28,079 bases of DNA from a virus, in IMG/VR virus record IMGVR_UViG_3300028025_001476, positions 1-28,079 of that record; one strand, 5' to 3'. The notes under the pieces are model-generated. The model had not been told where the DNA came from and made no database searches. It was given only the letters and a program-made list of their open reading frames with translations. Positions 15,616 through 21,950 of the stretch are shown here, piece by piece. How positions within the stretch are numbered: position 1 is the first letter of the stretch; every line of letters starts with the position of its first letter. Made by a program: the position numbers and the translations under genes.

Positions 15616-16535
15616 TGACAACTCTTACAAATATGATTGATGAAGTTGCTGTCAATCTCTCTGGATACACATTCCAGCAGGATAGAGCAACATATTTGAC
15701 TCACGCAGTGACTACTACTACATCATCTTCTGCCAGTCCTTTGGTTCTACAACTAGGTTCAACTGACTCTGTAGGTAAAGGTGTCATTGAAATTGATGAA
15801 GAGTTAATGTGGGTAGACTCATTTGACCGTGTTGCTAACACTGCAACTGTAGCCCCATTTGGTCGTGGCTACCTAGGTACTACTGCTGCTACACACACTC
15901 TTGATACGAAGGTAACTATCAGTCCTACCTTCCCAAGATTTAATATAAAGAGAGCAATCAACGATACTATCCGCGCCCTTGGCGCCAACATATTTGCTGT
16001 AAAGACTACAACTTTTACATTCAACTCTGCGGTTTCTACATACGCTTTTAACAACCTTAACATTAAGAACATACTTTCAGTAACCTGGCAGGACATTGGA
16101 CCTTCTAAAGAGTGGGTTCCACTACGTCGCTGGGACTTTGATTCATTAGCCTCTACTGCAGCCTTTGGCGCAGGTGCTCAGACAATCACTTTGGGTGAGG
16201 CTCCAGTATCTGGTCGTACAGTAAAGGTTGTTTATGCAACTGACCCTGAACCATTTACATCTAACTCAGATGTGTATGCAACAGTAACTGGTCTTCCAGA
16301 GTCAACACGGGACGTAGTAATTTTGGGCGCAGCCTACCGCTTGCTCTCATTCCTAGACCCTGCTCGTGCTTCACAGGTAAGCCCACAGGCTGATGAGACA
16401 GATGCTAAGCGTCCATACGGTGCTTCTCAGACAGCAACCAGACAACTTTATGCTCTTTACACACAACGCTTGGATGAAGAGACAAAATCACAGCAACAGA
16501 ATTATCCCGTCAAAGTTCACTACTCCCGCCGATAA
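15615..16535 (+). CDS. Head-tail connector/adaptor protein
   Basis: This 306-residue protein probably forms the ring that joins portal to tail. The N-terminus MTTLTNMIDEVAVNLSGYTF with QDRATYL resembles adaptor proteins. Residues 45-105 form a beta domain (GKGVIEIDEELMWVDSFDR; APFGRGYLGTTAATHT) and 110-135 form a helix (FNIKRAINDTIRALGANIFA) like those in tail-tubular A-type adaptors. The C-terminus (RLDEETKSQQQNYPVKVHYS) ends with a charged helix and a YPVKVHYSR tail. It lies upstream of the fibre, in the expected connector slot. It might equally be called tail tubular protein A. I infer the function from architecture and order. Confidence 0.65.
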   Translation: MTTLTNMIDEVAVNLSGYTFQQDRATYLTHAVTTTTSSSASPLVLQLGSTDSVGKGVIEIDEELMWVDSFDRVANTATVAPFGRGYLGTTAATHTLDTKVTISPTFPRFNIKRAINDTIRALGANIFAVKTTTFTFNSAVSTYAFNNLNIKNILSVTWQDIGPSKEWVPLRRWDFDSLASTAAFGAGAQTITLGEAPVSGRTVKVVYATDPEPFTSNSDVYATVTGLPESTRDVVILGAAYRLLSFLDPARASQVSPQADETDAKRPYGASQTATRQLYALYTQRLDEETKSQQQNYPVKVHYSRR

Positions 16536-16544
16536 GGAACATCA

Positions 16545-18734
16545 ATGCCAACAGTTAGAAAATATTCCTCACGCTCACAGCAGACAACGCTGTCAAGCGC
16601 AGTTACATCTAGTGGTACATCAATCACAGTTGTCTCTGCAGCATCCCTTCTTGGTGGAGTTACTGTAGCCGCTAATGAAGTGTTCACGATTGTCATTGAC
16701 CCTGATACGGCTCTTGAAGAAATTGTAGATGTAGTCTCCGCAGCGGGTAACCCTGTCTCTGGAAACACAATTACTATTGTTCGTGGACGTGATGGTTCCT
16801 CTGGCACGGCGCACTCTGCTGGTGCCGTTGTTCGTCATATGGCTATCGGTAGAGATTACCGTGAAGCAAATGAGCACATCAATGAGACTGCATCAGCGCA
16901 CGGTTTAACTCTTACTGATGTTGTCACAACTACAAATACAAAGACTTTAACTAATAAAACAATCAGTGCTGCAGATAACACCCTTACTGGTGTAGCAACT
17001 CTTACTGGAACACAGACATTAACCAACAAGACTTTGACTAGCCCAACCATTACTGGAACTGGTGCTATTGCTGGTACTTTTACAGGAAACCTTACAGGTA
17101 ACGTAACTGGTAACGTATCAGGTAGCGCAGGAAGTGCAACAGGTAATGCAGCAACTGCAACCGCTTTGGCTACTGGTCGTACATTCCAATTAGTTGGAGA
17201 TGTAGAAGCAAGTGGAGTTACTTTTGATGGCACAGGAAACGTAAGCCTAACAACTGTAATTGGTACTGGTGCTATCGTAAACGCAGATGTTAATGCTTCT
17301 GCTGCTATCGCAGCAAGTAAGATTGCTGGTACTGCTGTAACTCAGGCTGATACAGGCACTGTTACTTCTACAATGATTGCCAATGGCACTATCGTAGATG
17401 CTGACGTTAATGCATCCGCTGCTATTGCTAAGACTAAGTTAAACCTTGGTGGAACTATTACTTCCGCTGACTTGGTTGATGGAACTATCGTAGCCTCAGA
17501 TATTGCTGACGGTACTATCACTGCAGCCAAGATGGTTACAGACCCATATGCTCGTGCTAACCATACTGGTAGCCAGCCAGCATCAACTATCTCAGATTTC
17601 AACACAGCAGTACGCACATCTCGTTTAGACCAAATGGCTGCACCTACTGGCTCAGTTGCCTTAAACGCACAGAAACTTACTGGAGTAGCAGACCCAACAT
17701 CAGCACAGGATGCTTCAACTAAAGCATACGTTGATGCTCAGGTTAACGCTCTTGTAGATGGTGCTCCTGGAACTCTTAACACTCTTAATGAAATTGCTAC
17801 AGCAATCTCTAGTGGTGGTTCATTTGAATCTACAGTAGTACTCAAGTCAGGTTCTACTATGACTGGTGCTCTTACCTTGTCAGGTGCTCCTACAGTAGAC
17901 CTACACGCTGCTACAAAGGCGTATGTAGATACAGTTGCTGGTTCTGCTACTGCTGCTGCAGCAAGTGCAACGGCTGCTGCTGCATCATATGATTCTTTTG
18001 ATGACCGCTACTTAGGTGCTAAAGCAAGTGCACCTTCTGTAGACAATGACGGTAATGCACTTATTGAAGGTGCTCTTTACTGGAACTCAACATCTAATGC
18101 AATGCTTGCCTGGGATGGCGCTGCTTGGGCATCTATCTCATCAACTGCAGACATCTTCCGCTATCGCTACACAGCATCTGGTGGAGAGACTTCAGAGTCA
18201 GGTCCAGATGATAATGGTTTAACACTTTCATATATTGTTGGCAAAGAGCAAGTATACCTAAACGGTGTACTTCTAGTTCGCTCAACAGATTATGTAGCAA
18301 CTAATGGAACAAGCATTGCCTCTCTTGCAGCCTTGGCTTCTGGAGATATTCTTGAAATCATTACCTTCACAGCATTTGACCTAGCAAATGTAATTAGCCC
18401 AACAGTTATTGATGCTAAGGGTGACTTAATTGCAGGTACATCTGCAGACACTATAGGTAAACTAACCGTTGGAACTAACGGACAGTACCTACAGGCTGAC
18501 TCAAGTACAGCCACTGGATTAACCTGGTCAACAGTATCTGGCTACTCAGCCCCAACTTTAGGCTCAACAAGTATTGCATCAGGTGCAACGGTAACAACAA
18601 TTGCTGGTCTAACTCTGACAGCACCAACTTTAACTGGAACAGTAACTGCATCAGGAGATATTAACCTATCTGCTGCAGGTGGCCCAGGAAGCATAGTAGA
18701 CGAACTAACACTCATTCTTATGGGTGCCCTCTAA
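16545..18734 (+). CDS. Tail fibre protein with repeat-built shaft (729 residues)
   Basis: Residues 1-125 form an attachment domain (VFTIVIDPDTALEEIVDVVS; IVRGRDGSSGTAHSAGAVVR). The shaft follows, with TKTLTNKT/TQTLTNKTLTSPTITG repeats (125-172), TGNLTGNVTGNVSGSAGSAT, two NADVNASAAI/DADVNASAAI units (about 245 and 282) and two KAYVD units (about 392 and 456). A second beta domain at 530-610 (YTASGGETSESGPDDNG; KEQVYLNGVLLVRSTDYV) and a DAKGDLIAGTSADTIGKL unit near 620 are common in phage fibres. It ends DELTLILMGAL without a bulky receptor-binding head, so the adhesins encoded next probably provide the tip. The TAAGGA ribosome site overlaps the preceding stop. Trimerisation is expected from the family style. 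Confidence 0.85.
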   Translation: MPTVRKYSSRSQQTTLSSAVTSSGTSITVVSAASLLGGVTVAANEVFTIVIDPDTALEEIVDVVSAAGNPVSGNTITIVRGRDGSSGTAHSAGAVVRHMAIGRDYREANEHINETASAHGLTLTDVVTTTNTKTLTNKTISAADNTLTGVATLTGTQTLTNKTLTSPTITGTGAIAGTFTGNLTGNVTGNVSGSAGSATGNAATATALATGRTFQLVGDVEASGVTFDGTGNVSLTTVIGTGAIVNADVNASAAIAASKIAGTAVTQADTGTVTSTMIANGTIVDADVNASAAIAKTKLNLGGTITSADLVDGTIVASDIADGTITAAKMVTDPYARANHTGSQPASTISDFNTAVRTSRLDQMAAPTGSVALNAQKLTGVADPTSAQDASTKAYVDAQVNALVDGAPGTLNTLNEIATAISSGGSFESTVVLKSGSTMTGALTLSGAPTVDLHAATKAYVDTVAGSATAAAASATAAAASYDSFDDRYLGAKASAPSVDNDGNALIEGALYWNSTSNAMLAWDGAAWASISSTADIFRYRYTASGGETSESGPDDNGLTLSYIVGKEQVYLNGVLLVRSTDYVATNGTSIASLAALASGDILEIITFTAFDLANVISPTVIDAKGDLIAGTSADTIGKLTVGTNGQYLQADSSTATGLTWSTVSGYSAPTLGSTSIASGATVTTIAGLTLTAPTLTGTVTASGDINLSAAGGPGSIVDELTLILMGAL

Positions 18735-18751
18735 ACGAAAGGTAGTAAATA

Positions 18752-19069
18752 ATGGCTACATTAACCAAGGCTCTGTTTCGCGGAGCAGCAACAACTACAA
18801 CAACAACAGTACTCTATACAGTACCTGCTTCTACTAATACAGTAGTGAGCAATATTGCAGTAACTAATACTGGTTCATCTGCTTACACATTTACTCTTGG
18901 TATGGGAACTGCTGGTGCAAATACAGCACTTCATACAACCGCTGCTATTGCAGCAAATACAACTGTATATATTGACCTAAAACAAGTGCTTGCTACAACT
19001 AACACTATTACTGGTGGAGCATCTAACGTAGCAGTTAACTTTCATATCAGCGGAGTGGAGATTTCCTAA
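18752..19069 (+). CDS. Adhesin-cassette protein A1, small beta-sandwich-like (105 residues)
   Basis: This Thr/Ala-rich protein has alternating strand pattern (TTVLYTVPASTNTVVSNIAV; NTGSSAYTFTLGMGTAG; NVAVNFHISGVEIS). It is a paralogue of the gene at 20422-20751: both carry LYTV, then VVS.IAV, a central strand region, and the same GxEIS ending just before an overlap with a glycine-rich gene. It is the first gene of duplicated cassette 1. The gene pairs with the following adhesin by a TAATG overlap, which suggests a 1:1 partner such as an adaptor between fibre and adhesin. Confidence 0.65.
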   Translation: MATLTKALFRGAATTTTTTVLYTVPASTNTVVSNIAVTNTGSSAYTFTLGMGTAGANTALHTTAAIAANTTVYIDLKQVLATTNTITGGASNVAVNFHISGVEIS

Positions 19070-20046
19070 TGGCATTATCAGTATTTCCTGCAGCAGCAGG
19101 TGGTGGGTTTGACCCTAGTAAAGTAACACTTCGCCACACAGTAACAAGTAGTGGTTCTGTAACTATACCAGCCGATGTAACTTGGGTTTATGCAGTTGTA
19201 ATTTCAGGTGGTGGTAGCGGTGGTACGGGTAACGGAAGCGGTGGTAATTGTCACGGCGGTGGCGGTGGTGGTGGCATAGTTTGGGGATGGACACCTAAAG
19301 CATCTACAGTTACGGTTGGTGCTGGCGGTGCCAGCGTCTCTAGCAGTAATATTAGTGGCAATAATGGTGGCAACAGTTCTTATGGAATAATACGTTCTGG
19401 CGGTGGCGGTGGTGGTGGTGGACAAAACGGTGGTAACCCACAAGATTATCCAAAATCCTCTACTGGTCCTGGCGGAGGCGGTGGAGGCGCTGTTGCAACA
19501 ACATCAAGCACTGCTGCAGATGTTAAACAAGGTGGCTGGGGTGCTGGTAGTCCTCACGGTCCAGCAGGAGTACCTTCTTCTAATGCTTCCGCTGCTCTTA
19601 TAGCAAGTAATTTAATGGGCGGAATGGTTGGCGCTGGTGGTGCTGGCGGTAACGGTGCTTATCAAAGTAGTCAGCAACAAGATGGCAAACCTGGTGGCAA
19701 TGGATTATCTGGTGGTGGAGGCGGAGGCGGTGGAGTCGTTTCAACTTACGCAGGAATTGGCGGCAAGGGTGGAGATGGCATTATTGGTGGTGGTGGCGGT
19801 TCATCTTCATCTGCTGGTGGTACTTCTTATCCAGGCGGTAATGGTGGTAACGGCTCATTTTTTAATGGCGGAACTAGCAGTAGTGTATACGGCGGTTCTG
19901 GTGGTGCTGGGTACTTAGCAGATGGAACTAGTGCATCAGGAAATGCTGGCGGTAACGGTGGCAACGGTGGTGGTGGTGGCGGTGGTGCTTCATCCAATAG
20001 TGCAAGCGGCGCAGGTGGTAACGGCGTTGTCTACATATATTACTAG
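19069..20046 (+). CDS. Glycine-rich adhesin B1, candidate receptor-binding tip (325 residues)
   Basis: The N-terminal 50 residues form a conserved platform (TLRHTVTSSGSVTIPADVTW, then VYAVVISGGG). After this, some 270 residues consist largely of Gly runs separated by Ser/Asn/Ala, ending GNGVVYIYY. Glycine-rich repeats with variable loops are typical of phage adhesins built from polyglycine-II helices, such as the gp38 type of some T-even phages. This is a family analogy and not proof of homology. It is paralogous to 20751-21695. The TAG stop is embedded in the TAGGAG ribosome site of the next gene. Host-range determination is the likely role. Confidence 0.7.
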   Translation: MALSVFPAAAGGGFDPSKVTLRHTVTSSGSVTIPADVTWVYAVVISGGGSGGTGNGSGGNCHGGGGGGGIVWGWTPKASTVTVGAGGASVSSSNISGNNGGNSSYGIIRSGGGGGGGGQNGGNPQDYPKSSTGPGGGGGGAVATTSSTAADVKQGGWGAGSPHGPAGVPSSNASAALIASNLMGGMVGAGGAGGNGAYQSSQQQDGKPGGNGLSGGGGGGGGVVSTYAGIGGKGGDGIIGGGGGSSSSAGGTSYPGGNGGNGSFFNGGTSSSVYGGSGGAGYLADGTSASGNAGGNGGNGGGGGGGASSNSASGAGGNGVVYIYY

Positions 20047-20058
20047 GAGAAAAAACAA

Positions 20059-20250
20059 ATGAAAACTTATGCAGTAATACAAAATAATAAAGTAGTAAAT
20101 GTAATAGTTGCTGACTCTAAAGAAATAGCAGAAGAAGTAACCAATCTTACTTGCATTGAATATACACCAGATAGTGGTGTGGGAATTGACTGGATATATG
20201 ATGGTACAAATCTTGTACGTCCAGTAATAGAGGAGACTCCAGATGAGTAA
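20059..20250 (+). CDS. Adhesin-cassette protein C1, small fibre-associated protein (63 residues)
   Basis: The protein begins MKTYAVIQNNKVVNVIVADS and continues EIAEEVTNLTCIEYTPDSGV and GIDWIYDGTNLVRPV. This K.YAVI.N..VVN.IVA pattern is common in small proteins beside phage tail fibres, some of which are fibre-assembly factors. It is paralogous to 21705-21890 (MKQFAFVNNDNIVTTIVASE). It may act as a chaperone or cap for the glycine-rich adhesin; this is inferred from pairing and position. Its 3' end overlaps the next gene by 8 bases in another frame. Confidence 0.65.
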   Translation: MKTYAVIQNNKVVNVIVADSKEIAEEVTNLTCIEYTPDSGVGIDWIYDGTNLVRPVIEETPDE

Positions 20251-20419
20251 AGCAAGAGACCTAGCAAACGCAGGTACAGCCTTAACTACAGTATCAGCAA
20301 CAGAATTAGGCTACCTAGATGGTGTTACCTCTGCTATTCAAACACAAATCAATACTGTAACTACAGCGGTTAACAATGTAGATGCAACACCAACAGCACT
20401 AATGACAATGGGAGCATAA
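20243..20419 (+). CDS. Short fibre-like protein or fibre remnant (58 residues)
   Basis: ATG 20243 follows an AGGAG site and overlaps the C1 stop. The product MSKARDLANAGTALTTVSAT, then ELGYLDGVTSAIQTQINTVT, is a classic tail-fibre repeat unit, followed by NNVDATPTALMTMGA. Its ending (LMTMGA) matches the style of the 729-residue fibre's end (LILMGAL), and like that fibre it sits directly before an A-type gene. It could be a reduced second fibre left from duplication of a fibre-A-B-C block, or a small functional spacer protein. The reading frame is intact. Confidence 0.6.
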   Translation: MSKARDLANAGTALTTVSATELGYLDGVTSAIQTQINTVTTAVNNVDATPTALMTMGA

Positions 20420-20421
20420 CT

Positions 20422-20751
20422 ATGCCAACAGCATATAAAGTACTAGGGCAAGTAAATCCTAGCGCAACAACAGCAACAACTCTTTACACTGTAGGGGCTG
20501 GTAAGTCAGCAGTAGTATCTACTATTGCGGTATGTAATCAGGCAGCAACTTCGGCTACCTTCCGTATTGCTGTCCGTGTTGCTGGCTCTGCTCTTTCTGC
20601 TGAAGAATATATTGCTTATGATTCAACAGTAGCAGCCAATGATACAACAATGCTTACTATTGGAATTACGCTTGCAGCCACAGATGTTATTACTGTGTAT
20701 GCATCATCTGCAAATGTATCGTTTAACGCATTCGGAAGCGAGATTTCATAA
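20422..20751 (+). CDS. Adhesin-cassette protein A2, small beta-sandwich-like (109 residues)
   Basis: This is a paralogue of A1: it shares LYTVGAGKSAVVSTIAVCNQ with A1's LYTV..ST..VVS.IAV, and ends FNAFGSEIS where A1 ends FHISGVEIS. It has an alternating strand pattern throughout, including a segment ATFRIAVRVAGSALSAEEYI not conserved in A1. It overlaps the following glycine-rich gene by one base (TAATG), and the surrounding junction bases (GAGATTTC before the stop) match the A1-B1 junction. The likely role is adaptor or decoration for adhesin B2. Confidence 0.65.
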   Translation: MPTAYKVLGQVNPSATTATTLYTVGAGKSAVVSTIAVCNQAATSATFRIAVRVAGSALSAEEYIAYDSTVAANDTTMLTIGITLAATDVITVYASSANVSFNAFGSEIS

Positions 20752-21695
20752 TGGCTGTATCTAAACTTAACCCTGTAGCAGGTGGACTTGACATAACTAA
20801 ATTAACCCTTCGTCAAACAATTACATCAACTGGCAGCGTTTCTTATCCTGCTGGAGTAATGCAAGTTTTTGCTGTTGTAATTGGAGGCGGAGGTTGCGGC
20901 GGACTTACTGGTAGCGGAACACCTGGTGGTGGAGGCGCTGGTGGCGTTGCCTTTGGTTGGACATTTCCTTCACCCTATGCAGTTATTGGCGCAGGTGGTG
21001 GAAATAACCAAAGTGGTTCTGCAAGTATGTATGGTGCAATTATTGCTGGTGGTGGTGCTAAAGGTGCTCCATCTGGACAATCCACAGCAAATGGTTCTCC
21101 AGGAACTGTTATGAATTCTTCACCTTATTTTCTTGGTGAACCTGATAATACTAATGGTCATATTTACGCTTATAATGGTTCAGTTGGTGGTGCTGGTTCT
21201 GGTGCTCAAAACGCAAATGTTGTTGGTGGATACCACAACTACATTATGACAGCAAACAGTCAAAACATTAGAATATTATATGAAGCAGGTTTAGGTGGAA
21301 TTTATGCACCAGTTGGTGCAGGACAACGTGGTTCGCTTAACGGCGGAGTTAATGGAAACACAAATGGACTTTCAGGTTCAGGCGGTACTGGCTCTGCTAA
21401 CCAAACTGCAAACAGCACTGCTGGAAACGGTGGTCCTGGTTATTTTGCAGGTGGCGGTGGTTCTTGTAATGGAACTGGTGGTGCTACTTTCTTTTTCGCA
21501 GGTGGAACAACAGACACAAGGGCTGATACGCGAGGCGGTGGCGGCGGTGCTGGCGCACTAGGCGCTGGTGGTTCAACTACAAACGTCAATGGTGGTAATG
21601 GTGGTTCAGGTGGCGGTGGTGGTGGTGCCGCTGGTGGCAATGGTTCTGGTACTGCAGGAACTGGTGGTAACGGCGCAGTATTACTTTATTGGTAG
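20751..21695 (+). CDS. Glycine-rich adhesin B2, candidate receptor-binding tip (314 residues)
   Basis: This is a paralogue of B1. It shares the conserved platform (KLTLRQTITSTGSVSYPAGV, then VFAVVIGGGGCGG) and the ending GNGAVLLYW. The middle diverges: residues 115-200 contain more Asn, Tyr and aliphatic residues (SPYFLGEPDNTNGHIYAYNG; YIMTANSQNIRILYEAGLGG) before returning to dense Gly repeats. Divergent centres with conserved ends are expected of receptor-binding proteins under selection. The TAG stop is embedded in a TAGGAGAAAAAA ribosome site, as in cassette 1. Confidence 0.7.
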   Translation: MAVSKLNPVAGGLDITKLTLRQTITSTGSVSYPAGVMQVFAVVIGGGGCGGLTGSGTPGGGGAGGVAFGWTFPSPYAVIGAGGGNNQSGSASMYGAIIAGGGAKGAPSGQSTANGSPGTVMNSSPYFLGEPDNTNGHIYAYNGSVGGAGSGAQNANVVGGYHNYIMTANSQNIRILYEAGLGGIYAPVGAGQRGSLNGGVNGNTNGLSGSGGTGSANQTANSTAGNGGPGYFAGGGGSCNGTGGATFFFAGGTTDTRADTRGGGGGAGALGAGGSTTNVNGGNGGSGGGGGGAAGGNGSGTAGTGGNGAVLLYW

Positions 21696-21704
21696 GAGAA
21701 AAAA

Positions 21705-21890
21705 ATGAAACAATTTGCATTTGTTAATAATGACAACATAGTTACTACAATCGTTGCATCTGAATCTATAGAAAAACTATCTGAGATTCCAGGTGGCAGT
21801 GAAGGTATTGAGTTGCCAGAAGTTCACGGTATTGGTGCTGGGCATATCTATAACCCAACTAACAATACATTTACTGAACCAACAGAATAA
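21705..21890 (+). CDS. Adhesin-cassette protein C2, small fibre-associated protein (61 residues)
   Basis: This paralogue of C1 begins MKQFAFVNNDNIVTTIVASE and carries an acidic middle (IPGGSEGIELPEVHGIGAGH) and a short YNPTNNTFTEP ending. Length and start context match C1. It closes cassette 2. The following 60 bases are non-coding and contain the AAGGAG site for the next gene. I see no convincing promoter there. An adhesin assembly or capping role is inferred. Confidence 0.62.
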   Translation: MKQFAFVNNDNIVTTIVASESIEKLSEIPGGSEGIELPEVHGIGAGHIYNPTNNTFTEPTE

Positions 21891-21950
21891 TAACTATCCC
21901 TGAGTATTGGATTAAAACTGCTCAACTAATTTTTCTACCTAAGGAGTACT

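Larger units (their letters stand above)
18752..21890 (+). repeat. Tandemly duplicated adhesin cassette (A1-B1-C1 and A2-B2-C2)
   Basis: Copy 1 spans 18752-20250 and copy 2 spans 20422-21890, in the same gene order and with the same type of junctions. A-B is joined by TAATG, and the B stop lies inside the C ribosome site (TAGGAGAAAAAA). Homology is clear at protein level at the ends of each gene and weak in the centre, so the duplication is old or the centres have been replaced. The 58-residue fibre-like gene lies between the copies. Confidence 0.75.

Noticed and set aside
16600-17620. Minus-strand open frames opposite the fibre gene.
   Set aside because: Low-complexity shadows of the fibre repeats. 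No ribosome sites, and they oppose a clearly coding strand.
19200-21640. Long open frames in other phases across the glycine-rich genes, rich in Val/Leu or Pro.
   Set aside because: They are by-products of GGT/GGC repeats read in other frames and lack start signals or sensible composition.
21891-21950. Promoter before the 761-residue tail protein.
   Set aside because: No -35/-10 pair with reasonable spacing could be found. Only the AAGGAG ribosome site is convincing.
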